A program made the position numbers and the translations under genes. The notes under the pieces were generated by a model. It did not search any database. It was not told where the DNA came from and saw only the letters and a list, made by a program, of their open reading frames with translations. This document shows positions 1 through 8,157 of a DNA stretch of 64,000 nucleotides, piece by piece; within the stretch, counting starts at the first letter, position 1; every line of letters starts with the position of its first letter. Origin of the DNA: Cryobacterium sp. PAMC25264 (GTDB lineage Bacteria > Actinomycetota > Actinomycetes > Actinomycetales > Microbacteriaceae); contig NZ_CP080383.1 in NCBI RefSeq assembly GCF_019443325.1, positions 3,162,001 to 3,226,000 of the forward strand, given 5' to 3'.

Positions 1-905
1 TCATCCGCACCTTCATGACCTGGTTCCCTGACGGCCTGCCGGCGGAGCACGACCTGTCCAGCATCCGCCTGCTCGGCTCGGTCGGCGAGGCGATCAACCC
101 CGAGGCCTGGGTGTGGTTCCGGGAGAACATCGGTGCGGGCGAGGCTCCGATCGTGGACACCTGGTGGCAGTCGGAGACCGGCGCGGCCGTGATGGCGCCG
201 CTGCCCGGGGTGAGCACCCTCAAACCCGGCTCAGCCCTGCGCGCCCTGCCCGGGCTGAGCACCCTGGTGGTGGATGACGCGGGCCAGCCTGTTTCGCACG
301 GCACCGGCGGCTACCTGGTGCTGGCCGGCACCTGGCCGGGCATGGCCCGCACGGTGTGGGGTAACCCGGAGCGCTACCGCGACTCCTACTGGGCCCGGTT
401 CGCGAAGCAGGGCTACTTCTTCTCGGGCGACGGCGCCAAGTATGACGACGACGGCGACATCTGGCTTCTCGGCCGGGTCGACGACGTGATCAACGTCTCC
501 GGCCACCGGCTCTCCACCATCGAGATCGAGTCGGCGCTGGTCTCGCACCCGGCCGTCGGCGAGTCCGGCGTGGTGGGCGTCGCCGACGAGACGACCGGCG
601 AGGGCATCGCCGCGTTCGTGATCCCCGCGGTGGCCCCGGCCACGGATGACCCGGAGGCCTGGCTGGCCCTGGCCGCCGAGCTGGCCCCGCAGCTGCGGGC
701 GCACATCACCCACGAGATCGGCGCGGTGGCCAAACCCCGGGACGTGTTCCTGGTGCCGGATCTGCCCAAGACCCGCTCGGGTAAGATCATGCGCCGGCTG
801 CTCGGCGACATCGTGGACGGCCGCCCTCTCGGCGATGTCACCTCGTTGCAGGACGACACCGTGCCCGGCCGCATCCAGGCCATCGTGCGAACCACCCGCA
901 CCTAG
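1..905 (+). CDS. acs: acetyl-CoA synthetase, C-terminal part (5' end outside window)
   Basis: AMP-forming acetate-CoA ligase, which activates acetate to acetyl-AMP and then acetyl-CoA in the cytoplasm. The frame is open from the first bases of the window, so about 300 C-terminal residues are visible and the start is outside. Motifs of the family are clear: DTWWQSETGA in the adenylate-binding core, the GDGAKYDDDGDIWLLGRVDD hinge, VINVSGHRLST, and the C-terminal PKTRSGKIMRRLL with the lysine that is catalytic and the usual acetylation target. Length and motif order fit Acs rather than a generic acyl-CoA ligase. It converges on a hydrolase gene, with a long palindromic repeat between the two stops. 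Confidence 0.93.
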   Translation, partial: IRTFMTWFPDGLPAEHDLSSIRLLGSVGEAINPEAWVWFRENIGAGEAPIVDTWWQSETGAAVMAPLPGVSTLKPGSALRALPGLSTLVVDDAGQPVSHGTGGYLVLAGTWPGMARTVWGNPERYRDSYWARFAKQGYFFSGDGAKYDDDGDIWLLGRVDDVINVSGHRLSTIEIESALVSHPAVGESGVVGVADETTGEGIAAFVIPAVAPATDDPEAWLALAAELAPQLRAHITHEIGAVAKPRDVFLVPDLPKTRSGKIMRRLLGDIVDGRPLGDVTSLQDDTVPGRIQAIVRTTRT

Positions 906-910
906 ATCGC

Positions 911-976
911 CAACTGTTGCCGAAGCGGACACGTGCACCCGGCGCACCGGGTGCAGAAGTCCGCACGGGAAACAGT
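911..976. repeat. long palindromic intergenic repeat, family A, intact copy
   Basis: Imperfect inverted repeat with arms of about 30 bases around a short GCGCA loop. The left arm begins CAACTGTTGCCGAAGCGGAC and the right arm ends with the complement, AGTCCGC...GGGAAACAGT. It lies between two convergent genes, so it may act as a bidirectional terminator. A second copy, split by insertion sequences, is found at 5559-5595 and 8584-8621. Confidence 0.8.
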
Positions 977-992
977 GGGTCCGGAGTAGGGG

Positions 993-1697
993 CTACGCGC
1001 GGCCGACGGCGGCGAGCACGCGCCGCTGCGTTTCGGGGTGGCTCAGGATGCGGAAGTGGCCGCCCGTGTCGATGCGGACGTTCTCGGCGCCCGGCAGAGA
1101 GCTGCCCTCCGGGATGTGCGGATCGAACCGGCCGAAGATCGACACCACGCGCGCGTTCATCCGTTCGTCCGCTGAGAGTGCGAGCAGCGCTGGGTGCTTC
1201 GCCGCGAAGTCACGCAGGCTGGGCGTGGGCATGTACCGGGCATACCGCGACCCTGAGAACGGGGTGCTCACCGCCACCATCCGCGTCACCCGTGCCTCGG
1301 GATCCAGCTGGCTCATCAGGTACTTGCCGATCAGGCCGCCCTTGCTGTGAGCGACGATCACCACATCGTGCAGGTCCTGCCGGCATAGGTGCTCGGCCAC
1401 GATGCGCGCCGACTCCACGATCGGCCGCCGATTGCTCTGCAGCAGCGTCACCACGTGTACCGGATGCCCGGCTTCGTGCAGCACGTCGATCAGCGGGCGC
1501 ATGAAATGCCAGCTCTCGTAGATCCCGGGCAGGATCAGCACCGGCGTCGTGTCTCCCGTGCCGAAGTCGTCGGGCCGGGTGCGGGAAAGGGCCGCCCGCA
1601 CCTGACCGATCGCGGCGTACCTGTAGTCGAGCAGCCAGGATCCAGCGTTGCGGGAGATCCCGCGCAGCCGGCCCTGGGGCGGCATCCGGGAGGTCAT
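993..1697 (-). CDS. alpha/beta hydrolase (lipase-like)
   Basis: A 234-residue alpha/beta hydrolase of unknown substrate. Seen: a strand followed by LPGIYESWHF near residue 56 (oxyanion region), the nucleophile elbow VAHSKGG with Ser118, an acidic strand with GRFDPHIP, and a C-terminal GGHF histidine. This triad order is that of lipase/esterase-type hydrolases. There is no signal peptide or lipobox. The ATG at 1697 overlaps the stop of the upstream hydrolase as ATGA, indicating translational coupling; it is the last gene of a three-gene operon that begins with a diacylglycerol kinase. A lipid-ester substrate is plausible but inferred only from that context. Confidence 0.82.
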   Translation of the reverse strand: MTSRMPPQGRLRGISRNAGSWLLDYRYAAIGQVRAALSRTRPDDFGTGDTTPVLILPGIYESWHFMRPLIDVLHEAGHPVHVVTLLQSNRRPIVESARIVAEHLCRQDLHDVVIVAHSKGGLIGKYLMSQLDPEARVTRMVAVSTPFSGSRYARYMPTPSLRDFAAKHPALLALSADERMNARVVSIFGRFDPHIPEGSSLPGAENVRIDTGGHFRILSHPETQRRVLAAVGRA

Positions 1698-2566
1698 GGC
1701 GCGACCGGTTCGTCGACAGCGTGGTCGACCGTGTGGTCGGCCGGCACCCCGCCCCGCGCCGGCGCCCCGGCGTGCTCGCGAATGCCGGCGGCCGTGGCGG
1801 CAGCGCCGCTGAACTGCACCAGATGCCGGCCCGGCAGCTCCAGCAGGCGGCCCAGCGGGGCCGCGGCCGCGAGATGCACACCCCAGTCGTGCCGCGACAC
1901 CGGGTCGTCCTGCCCGCGGATCACCAGGGTGGGAGCGGACACCTCCCGCAGCCGCAGGTCGGTGCGGTAGGCGAGCATCGGCCGAAGCGTGGCCAGATAC
2001 CAGCGCGGACCACAGCGCAGGTAGTCGCCCAACACGATGACCGTGCCGCTGGCGGGTTCCTTGAAGGTGTCCCGGGCCAGGTCGAGGGCCTGCAGCAGCA
2101 CCGACCCGCGGGCCGGGTCGGTGACGCCGCCGATCAGCACCAGGTGAGACACCAGCGCCGGGTGCCGCACGGCCGTCTCGGTCACGAACTGGGCGCCCAT
2201 CGAATGACCGACCAACACGACGGGGCCGCCGCTGAGCGTCGGCAGCAGTTCGCCGAGGTAGTCGGCGTACTGCTCGATCGAGACGCCGTCCTCCGGTTTG
2301 GGCGACCGGCCGAAGCCGGGCAGGTCCACCGAGTGCACGGCGCCGGCGCCGGCGAGCTCCTGGTGCAGCCGCTCGAGGTATCGGTGGGACATGCCGATCC
2401 CGTGCACGAGCACGAACACCGGCGCATCCGTCGTGCCCGGGCCGGGAGTGGAGGCCACGGAGACGGTTTCGCCGGAGACCGGCAACTGCACCTCGCGGAG
2501 GCGGCGCCGGCCGCGTGGTCGCGGGCCTGCCGGTGCATCGTTCGGGACGGTGGGAACCCGGCTCAC
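1694..2566 (-). CDS. alpha/beta fold hydrolase
   Basis: A 290-residue cytoplasmic alpha/beta hydrolase. Visible parts are the oxyanion-hole HGIGMS near residue 55, DLPGFGRS typical of the haloperoxidase/epoxide-hydrolase-like group, the nucleophile elbow VGHSMGA with Ser122, a TLVIRGQDDPV strand carrying the acid, and the catalytic histidine in PGRHLVQ. The C-terminal about 25 residues are low-complexity. Both ends overlap neighbours by 4 bases (ATGA), so it is co-translated with the kinase upstream and the second hydrolase downstream. The substrate is not predictable from sequence. Confidence 0.85.
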   Translation of the reverse strand: MSRVPTVPNDAPAGPRPRGRRRLREVQLPVSGETVSVASTPGPGTTDAPVFVLVHGIGMSHRYLERLHQELAGAGAVHSVDLPGFGRSPKPEDGVSIEQYADYLGELLPTLSGGPVVLVGHSMGAQFVTETAVRHPALVSHLVLIGGVTDPARGSVLLQALDLARDTFKEPASGTVIVLGDYLRCGPRWYLATLRPMLAYRTDLRLREVSAPTLVIRGQDDPVSRHDWGVHLAAAAPLGRLLELPGRHLVQFSGAAATAAGIREHAGAPARGGVPADHTVDHAVDEPVAP

Positions 2567-3588
2567 TCCCGGGGTACCCGCACCCGCAGCCCGCCGGCAT
2601 CCACCCGGGCCTTGAACGCCGACACCGTGCCGAAGCCGTCGCCGTCGAGCTCGATCTCCTCGGGGTGGCTGAGCTTGACGACCACCTCGGTGCCCTTCAC
2701 ATAGTTGAGGGCATCGACCTCTTTGGACATCATCCGGCGGCCGATCGGGGTGCGCCGCAGCACCCCGTTCTCCCAGAGCACCTTTACCAGGATCTGCACC
2801 CAGCTGAGGAAACCCTCCGGGCGGAGCATCACGATCTCGAACTGGCCATCGTCGATCACGGCCTCGGGCAGCAGCAGAACATTCGCGGTGAGCAGCCCGG
2901 TGTTGCCCACGATCATGGTGTGCGCGCGCACCGACTTGGTGCTGCCGCCGTCAAGGCTGTACTTCATGCGCAACTGGTTCTTGTCGCGGAGCGCCGTGAT
3001 GATCGCGCCCACATAGGCCAGCCAGCCGATGCGGGCCTTGAGCTCGTCGTTGGTGCTGGCGAGCATCTTGGCGTCCAAGCCCAGCCCGGCCATCACGAGG
3101 AACGCGTGCTTGGAGACGCTGTTGTCGGCGTGCCGGATGTCGATCCGGCCGATGTCGATCGGGCGGTCGACCCCGGTGAACGCCGTGGCGATCGAGTGCT
3201 CGAGGTTGTCGAGGGTGAGGTTGAGGTTACGCGCCAGCAGGTTGCCCGTGCCCGACGGCAACAGGGCCAGGGCTGCACTGCTCCCGTGCACGACCTCGGC
3301 CACGGCCCGCACTGTGCCGTCGCCGCCCGCCGCGATCACCACCGTCGCCCCGGCGTCGAGGGCCTGCTTGGCGGCACCCTGGCCCGGGTCTTCCTTCGAG
3401 GTCTCGAACCAGAGCGTCTCTCCCCAGCCGGCCTGGGCCTCCGCGGTCGCGACGACACGCTTGATGGCCTCGAGGTCGACCTTGATGGGGTTGTAGACCA
3501 CGGCAGCCACGCCGGCGGCATCCGCAGCGGGCGACGGCGCGGGCACGTCGGCCGGGGCGTCGGTGGGGGCGTCGGTGGGTGATGACAT
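2563..3588 (-). CDS. diacylglycerol kinase family lipid kinase
   Basis: Lipid kinase with the DAGK catalytic fold, phosphorylating diacylglycerol or a related lipid at the inner membrane face. A Pro/Ala-rich N-terminus of about 25 residues precedes the core. Diagnostic motifs are AAGGDGTVRAVAEVV (nucleotide-binding GGDGT) and LLPSGTGNLLARNL, then a beta-sandwich domain ending in IELDGDGFG. The ATG at 3588 was chosen because a GAGGAG-type ribosome site precedes it; an in-frame start 19 codons upstream lacks one. At 341 residues it is normal for the DgkB/YegS-like family. It heads an operon with two hydrolases, joined by ATGA overlaps. Confidence 0.88.
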   Translation of the reverse strand: MSSPTDAPTDAPADVPAPSPAADAAGVAAVVYNPIKVDLEAIKRVVATAEAQAGWGETLWFETSKEDPGQGAAKQALDAGATVVIAAGGDGTVRAVAEVVHGSSAALALLPSGTGNLLARNLNLTLDNLEHSIATAFTGVDRPIDIGRIDIRHADNSVSKHAFLVMAGLGLDAKMLASTNDELKARIGWLAYVGAIITALRDKNQLRMKYSLDGGSTKSVRAHTMIVGNTGLLTANVLLLPEAVIDDGQFEIVMLRPEGFLSWVQILVKVLWENGVLRRTPIGRRMMSKEVDALNYVKGTEVVVKLSHPEEIELDGDGFGTVSAFKARVDAGGLRVRVPRE

Positions 3589-3844
3589 GCGCGGTCTCCT
3601 CAGGCACGTGAGCGGATGATCACACTCGGGTCGATCCCGCCGCACCGGGCAGGCGCGGCGTACAGGTGCAACAACGCTACACGGCTCCCTCCGTAAGGGT
3701 TCTTACGAACGGTGCGCCGCGCGGCGCACACCCGGGCGGGGTTCCGGGCGGGGTTCCGGGCATCGAGCACACTGTGGAACGTACGCCCGGTCCGGCGTTC
3801 CGCTGCGGGCACCCACGCGGGGCGAGGGCTGAGATGATGGAGGG
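3589..3844. promoter_or_regulatory. divergent promoter region between lipid kinase and lspA
   Basis: 256 bases without a gene. It holds a perfect inverted repeat CGTAAG-GGTT-CTTACG at 3692-3707 and a tandem CGGGCGGGGTTC repeat around 3733-3757. A GATGAT hexamer at 3833-3838 lies six bases before the lspA GTG, the spacing expected of a leaderless transcript. The assignments are inferred. Confidence 0.4.
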
Positions 3845-4438
3845 GTGACTTCTGCCTCCTCGACTCCGCCGCCGGCCCGCACCCGCTCGCGGCGGGCATC
3901 CCGGCTGGCGTGGCCTGCCTTCGGTATCGCCCTGCTCGTGATCATCCTCGACCAGGCCAGCAAGTGGTGGGCCGAGGCAGCGCTCGGCGACGGGCAGACC
4001 ATTCCCGTGATCGGCGACCTGATCCGCTTCGTGCTGGTTTACAACCCGGGCGCCGCGTTCTCGATCGGCTCCGACTTCACCTGGGTGTTCGCGCTGCTCG
4101 CCGCGGCCGCCGTGGTGTTCATCGCCCGGCTCACCTGGCAGGTTCAGTCCCGCGGCTGGATGGTCGCACTCGGCCTGCTGCTCGGCGGCGCCACGACTCA
4201 CCTGGGCGACCGGCTCTTCCGCGAACCGGGCTTCGCCCGAGGCCATGTGGTGGACTTCATCGGCTACGGCAACCTCTTCATCGGCAATGTCGCCGACATC
4301 GCGATCTTCGCCGGCGCCGTCATGCTCCTGGTGCTCACCGTGACGGGCGTGCGCATCCGCCCCGAATCTGTCGACGCCGCCCCTGCTGCCCCGGAGAGCC
4401 CCGAGCAGCCTCGCGACGCGACGACCAAACCCGAATAG
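3845..4438 (+). CDS. lspA: lipoprotein signal peptidase (signal peptidase II)
   Basis: Inner-membrane aspartyl protease that removes signal peptides from diacylglyceryl-modified prolipoproteins. At 197 residues it has four hydrophobic segments. Conserved blocks are VYNPGAAFSIGS (residues about 60-72) and the catalytic pair region: an Asp in THLGDRLFREPG and an Asp in IGNVADIAIFAG. The usual GN before the first catalytic Asp is TH here, which is unusual, although both aspartates are kept. A Pro/Ala-rich cytoplasmic tail follows. GTG start at 3845. It stands alone, divergent from the lipid kinase operon. Lipoproteins that could be substrates are encoded in this window (10634, 23289, 46471, 59626). 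Confidence 0.9.
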   Translation: MTSASSTPPPARTRSRRASRLAWPAFGIALLVIILDQASKWWAEAALGDGQTIPVIGDLIRFVLVYNPGAAFSIGSDFTWVFALLAAAAVVFIARLTWQVQSRGWMVALGLLLGGATTHLGDRLFREPGFARGHVVDFIGYGNLFIGNVADIAIFAGAVMLLVLTVTGVRIRPESVDAAPAAPESPEQPRDATTKPE

Positions 4439-4534
4439 CCCACGGCACCCTCACGCAGGACCGGCGTGGTCGTATCCGCGCGCCGGTTCGCCGACTCGGC
4501 GGGCCGCCCTGTACCGCCGCCGGCGTCGCAACCG

Positions 4535-4546
4535 TAGGCTGGGCCC
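4535..4546 (+). promoter_or_regulatory. candidate leaderless promoter -10 (TAGGCT)
   Basis: TAGGCT followed by exactly six bases (GGGCCC) and then the ATG of the oxidoreductase, with no ribosome binding site. This places the transcript start at or next to the start codon. The same hexamer-plus-six spacing recurs at 45006-45017, 19448-19459, 32418-32429 and, on the minus strand, 39685-39696. Confidence 0.45.
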
Positions 4547-5539
4547 ATGCGATTCGGACTCTTCATTCCCCAGGGCTGGCGTCACGACCTGGTCGACATC
4601 GACCCGGCTGAACAGTGGGCTGCCATGAGCGGCCTCGCCGCGCACGCGGATGCTGGCGCCTGGGAATCCATCTGGGTGTACGACCACTTCCATACCGTTC
4701 CGGTGCCGAGCGAGCAGGCCACCCACGAGGCGTGGACGCTGATGAGCGCCTTTGCCGCCACCACCAGCCGGGTGCGGTTGGGCCAGATGTGCACCTGCAT
4801 GAGCTACCGCAACCCCGCCTACCTGGCCAAGGTTGCGTCCACGATCGACATCATCTCCGGCGGCCGCGTCGAGATGGGCATCGGCGCCGGCTGGTACGAG
4901 CACGAGTGGCGCGCTTACGGCTACGGCTTCCCCCGCGCCGGCGAACGCCTCGCCCGTCTCGACGAGGGCGTGCAGATCATGCAACAGGCCTGGACCACGG
5001 GCACCGCCACCCTGGACGGCGAGCACTACCAGGTGGACGGCGCCATCGTGCGCCCGCTCCCGCTGCAAGAGGGCGGCATCCCGATCTGGATCGCCGGGGG
5101 CGGCGAGAAGGTCACGCTGCGCATCGCCGCCCAGTACGCGAACTACACTAACTTCGACGGCTCCCCCGAGGGCTTCAGCCACAAGAGCGACCTGCTGCGC
5201 GAGCACTGCGCCACGCTCGGCACCGACTTCGACGCCATCGTGCGCTCGGCCAACTACAACACCGTCATCGCGTCGACCGAGGCCGAGGTCGCCGACCGGC
5301 TCGACGCCATCCAGGATCGCGTCACGCCGTACCTGGGCGCGGAAGGCGCGGCCGATTTCATGGCCGAGTACCGCAGCGGCACCGCGCAGGCCGTGGGCAC
5401 GCCCGAGCAGGTCGTGGAGCGGCTGAACGGCATGAAGGCGCGCGGGCTCGGCTACGCCATCCACTACTTCCCCGAGGCGGCCTACGACCGTTCCGGCATC
5501 GAACTCTTCGAGCGCGAGGTCATGCCCGCCCTGCTCTAG
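4547..5539 (+). CDS. LLM-class F420-dependent oxidoreductase
   Basis: Luciferase-like monooxygenase-fold oxidoreductase of 330 residues, of the actinobacterial F420-dependent type. It starts MRFGLFIPQGW and carries WESIWVYDHFHT, TSRVRLGQMC, NPAYLAKVASTIDIISGGRVEMGIGAGW and the EYRSGTAQAVGTPEQVVERL C-terminal block, all in family order (TIM barrel with cofactor at the C-terminal ends of the strands). The substrate is unknown. No ribosome site is visible; the start is supported by a -10-like hexamer six bases upstream. Immediately downstream lies the half-palindrome into which insertion sequences have jumped. Confidence 0.87.
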   Translation: MRFGLFIPQGWRHDLVDIDPAEQWAAMSGLAAHADAGAWESIWVYDHFHTVPVPSEQATHEAWTLMSAFAATTSRVRLGQMCTCMSYRNPAYLAKVASTIDIISGGRVEMGIGAGWYEHEWRAYGYGFPRAGERLARLDEGVQIMQQAWTTGTATLDGEHYQVDGAIVRPLPLQEGGIPIWIAGGGEKVTLRIAAQYANYTNFDGSPEGFSHKSDLLREHCATLGTDFDAIVRSANYNTVIASTEAEVADRLDAIQDRVTPYLGAEGAADFMAEYRSGTAQAVGTPEQVVERLNGMKARGLGYAIHYFPEAAYDRSGIELFEREVMPALL

Positions 5540-5558
5540 TGCCCCGGCCCCGGCCACC

Positions 5559-5595
5559 CAACTGTTGCCCGAACGGACATCTGCGCCCGGCGCAC
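5559..5595. repeat. palindromic repeat family A, left half of a split copy
   Basis: Matches the left arm and loop of the intact copy at 911-976 (CAACTGTTGCC..GGACA..CCCGGCGCAC). The right arm is missing here and reappears about 3 kb away at 8584-8621, beyond the insertion sequences. GGCGCAC occurs at both edges (5589-5595 and 8584-8590). Confidence 0.75.
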
Positions 5596-5752
5596 GGTAT
5601 TTGTCAACCTGTTTGAGACAGGTTGGGTTTGGGTTTTTGGCGGGGGTCGTTGATGCATACCCGGCCCGGTAGGGCCGGGGGCTTGGGGTGTTGGGCGTAG
5701 CGTTCTGGATGCGTTCGGAATGCGGTGTTGAGGACTTGGCTTCTGCGGCGGG

Positions 5753-6595
5753 TCACTCGGTCGGTGCGGCCGTAGTGAACGTCGTTGGGGTGTTCCAGGC
5801 GATGCCGGAGTGGCGGTGGTTCTGGTTGTATTCGTGGAAGAACCAGTCGAAGTAGGCGCGGGCGTCATCGGTCGTGTCGAAGATCTCAGGGAACGCGAGA
5901 TCGTATTTCGCGGTCTTGAATAACGCTTCGCTGTAGGGGTTGTCGTTGGAGACTTTGGGCCGGGAGAAGGACTTATCGACGCCGAGTTTCTCCAGCAGTA
6001 AGGACACCGGTGTGCTCACCATCGCAGCACCGTTATCCGAGTGCAGAGAGTTCGGCGCGACGCCGTGGTTCGCGGTGACCGCTTCTTGGATCAGTTCTTC
6101 GGCGAGGTCACCATCCTCGTAGGCCTCCAGCCGCCAGCCCACGACGCGACGCGAGTAGATGTCCATGATCACGTAGAGGTGGAAGTAGCGGCCCCGGATC
6201 GTGGTCTTGAGCTTGGTGATGTCCCAGGACCACACCTGTGACGGGGCGGTCGCGACCAGCTCGGGGATCTTCTTCGGCGACCCCTCAGCCTGCCGGCGGC
6301 GCTCGTGGACCTGCCCGGCCGCGCGGGCGACGCGGTACCAGGAAGACTTCGACGCCAGGTAAACACCCGCATCCCAGGCCCGGTAAAAGGCTTGGCAGAT
6401 CGAGAAGCCCTCATACTCAGGGGTGTTGATCAGCGCCAGGATCTGCGCGCTCTCCGCAGTGGAGAGCGTGGCCGGCTGGTGCCGGTCCTTCTGCGGGATC
6501 GGCGCGGCCAGGCGGGCGCGGGGGCTGCGGTGCCGATAGAACGATGCCCGCGAGTAGCCGACCAACGCGCAGGCCCGCACCACCGGCATCCCCAC
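5753..6595 (-). CDS. IS3-family transposase OrfB (DDE integrase domain)
   Basis: Catalytic half of an IS3-type transposase, 280 residues from the GTG at 6595. The rve/integrase fold is intact: first Asp in SWDITKLK, second Asp in LHSDNGAAM, and Glu in SNDNPYSEALFKTAKY, followed by WFFHEYNQNHRHSGI, which is typical of the family. The frame stays open upstream of 6595 and overlaps the orfA tail in the -1 phase, so the natural product was probably an OrfAB frameshift fusion. That fusion can no longer be made because the IS256 insertion separates orfA from orfB; mobility is likely lost unless complemented. Confidence 0.9.
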   Translation of the reverse strand: MGMPVVRACALVGYSRASFYRHRSPRARLAAPIPQKDRHQPATLSTAESAQILALINTPEYEGFSICQAFYRAWDAGVYLASKSSWYRVARAAGQVHERRRQAEGSPKKIPELVATAPSQVWSWDITKLKTTIRGRYFHLYVIMDIYSRRVVGWRLEAYEDGDLAEELIQEAVTANHGVAPNSLHSDNGAAMVSTPVSLLLEKLGVDKSFSRPKVSNDNPYSEALFKTAKYDLAFPEIFDTTDDARAYFDWFFHEYNQNHRHSGIAWNTPTTFTTAAPTE

Positions 6596-6624
6596 CGCAG
6601 TCAGGTCGACGACTGTTTCGAACG

Positions 6625-6731
6625 CTACTCGGTGGGTTTCGGCTTCCGAAACGCGGCCGGGATCGCTGGCTCGTCCGGCAGCGGCGGGGTGCGGATTTGT
6701 GAGCTCTTGGCCAGCGCGGACAAGAGCTCTG
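6625..6731 (-). pseudogene. displaced 3' end of IS3 orfA
   Basis: When one GAGCTCTG copy and the IS256 element are removed, the orfA frame at 8166 continues here as LSALAKSSQIRTPPLPDEPA and onward to a TAG at 6625-6627. This restores the leucine-zipper tail of a normal IS3 OrfA. The segment proves that the IS256 element landed inside orfA, near its 3' end. Confidence 0.85.
6724..6731. repeat. 8-bp target site duplication, left copy
   Basis: GAGCTCTG, identical to 8158-8165 at the other edge of the IS256-family element. An 8-bp duplication is standard for this family and indicates direct transposition without later rearrangement. Confidence 0.9.
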
Positions 6732-8157
6732 GGTCACGTCCCGCTGAGTGGTGGAGTTTCTCAACACCGTGCGGGTCAGTTGTTTTAGTTTAGGCGGCGG
6801 CTAGTTCTGGGAGGATCACCGCCTCGTCGATTACCTCGGTGGGGTTGTTCATGGTGGCCAGCTCGAGCATGGATGCTTCGGAGAAGTAGCGGCGTTCGCC
6901 GGCTTCCCACTCGTCGTGCTGCTCGATCAGAACCGACCCGGCCAGGCGCAGCAGCGCGGCTGCGTTGGGGAAGACACCGACCACGTCGGTGCGGCGTTTG
7001 ATCTCTTTGTTCACCCGTTCGAGCGGGTTGGTGGACCAGATCTGGCGCCAGTGCCGCCGGGGAAACCCGGCGAACGCGAGCAGGTCGGGTTGCGCGTCGA
7101 CGAGCATCGCGGCGACCTTCGGGTGCGAGCGGCCCAGCATGGTGGTGACCTCGCGGAACTGTTTCTCGATGTGCTCTTGGTCGGGCTGGGCGAAGATGGT
7201 GCGGATGATCGAGGCGACCATGTCCTGGGAGCCCTTCGGGATCACGGCGAGGACGTTGCGCATGAAATGCACCCGGCATCTCTGCCAGCCGGCGCCCTGG
7301 AAGACGGTGCCGATGGCCTTCTTCAGCCCGGTGTGAGCGTCAGACATGACGAGCTTGACCCCGTCCAGGCCTCGGGTCTTCAACGACCGCAAGAAGCTAG
7401 TCCAGAAGCCCTCGTTCTCGCTGTCACCCACGTCAAAGCCCAGCACTTCCCGGCGCCCGTCCGCGGCGACCCCGACCGCGACGACGATGGCCTGGGACAC
7501 GATCCGGTGCCCAACCCGGGCTTTGCAGTAGGTGGCGTCCAGGAACACGTAGGGGAAGTCTTGGGCCGCGAGGGTGCGGTCGCGGAACTCGGCGACCTCG
7601 GCGTCTAGGCCCGCGCAGATCCGGGATACCTCGGACTTGGAGATCCCGGTGTCAGCGCCGAGCGCTTTGACGAGGTCGTCGACTTTGCGGGTCGAGACGC
7701 CGTGCACGTAGGCCTCCATCACGACCGCGAACAACGCCTGATCGACCCGGCGACGCCGCTCAAGCAGAGCCGGGAAGAACGACCCAGCGCGTAGCTTCGG
7801 GATCTTCAGATCGAGGTCGCCGGCGGTGGTCGACAAGGTCCTCGGTCGGGTGCCGTTGCGGTGGGTGGTGCGGTCGCCGGTGCGCTCAAACGGGGCGGCA
7901 CCGATGAACGCGGTCGCTTCCGCATCGATGAGTTCTTGGTAAAGAGTTTCCGTCGCGACCCGAATTCGGTCGGTGACGTCGGTGAGTTTGAGTTCTCCCA
8001 GCAGGTCGAGCAGGGCAGACTGGTCTAGAGCCATCGTGGTTTGTGTCTTTCTGTGAGTTGCTTTAGTCGGTACTCACTGACCCTCCCACGGTGGCTCTTT
8101 ACGTTGACGAAGCAACGCTCAAGAGCGGGAAACCACACCACTCACAGGGACGCAACC
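6732..8157 (-). mobile_element. IS256-family insertion sequence, complete
   Basis: A 1426-base element with imperfect terminal repeats of about 28 bases: GGGTCACGTCCCGCTGAGTG overlapping the left edge and, on the other strand, GGTTGCGTCCCTGTGAGTGG at the right. It is flanked by an exact 8-bp duplication and holds a single intact transposase gene. It is nested in orfA of an IS3-family element. Confidence 0.92.
6790..8034 (-). CDS. IS256-family transposase (MULE domain)
   Basis: Full-length 414-residue mutator-type transposase. It has the N-terminal DNA-binding region with TGDRTTHRNGTRPR, then the DDE catalytic core: Asp in VFLDATYCKAR, Asp in LVMSDAHTGLKKA, the family CxxH motif in CRVHFMRN, and Glu in NPLERVNKEIKRRTDVVGVFPN. 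The reading frame is intact, so the element is potentially active. The terminal repeats and the target duplication lie close to both gene ends. Confidence 0.95.
   Translation of the reverse strand: MALDQSALLDLLGELKLTDVTDRIRVATETLYQELIDAEATAFIGAAPFERTGDRTTHRNGTRPRTLSTTAGDLDLKIPKLRAGSFFPALLERRRRVDQALFAVVMEAYVHGVSTRKVDDLVKALGADTGISKSEVSRICAGLDAEVAEFRDRTLAAQDFPYVFLDATYCKARVGHRIVSQAIVVAVGVAADGRREVLGFDVGDSENEGFWTSFLRSLKTRGLDGVKLVMSDAHTGLKKAIGTVFQGAGWQRCRVHFMRNVLAVIPKGSQDMVASIIRTIFAQPDQEHIEKQFREVTTMLGRSHPKVAAMLVDAQPDLLAFAGFPRRHWRQIWSTNPLERVNKEIKRRTDVVGVFPNAAALLRLAGSVLIEQHDEWEAGERRYFSEASMLELATMNNPTEVIDEAVILPELAAA

Noticed and set aside
993..2600. A 535-residue frame covering both hydrolase genes on the minus strand
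   Set aside because: Only its last 234 codons, from ATG 1697, match a protein family. The upstream part is an out-of-frame shadow of the 1694-2566 hydrolase.
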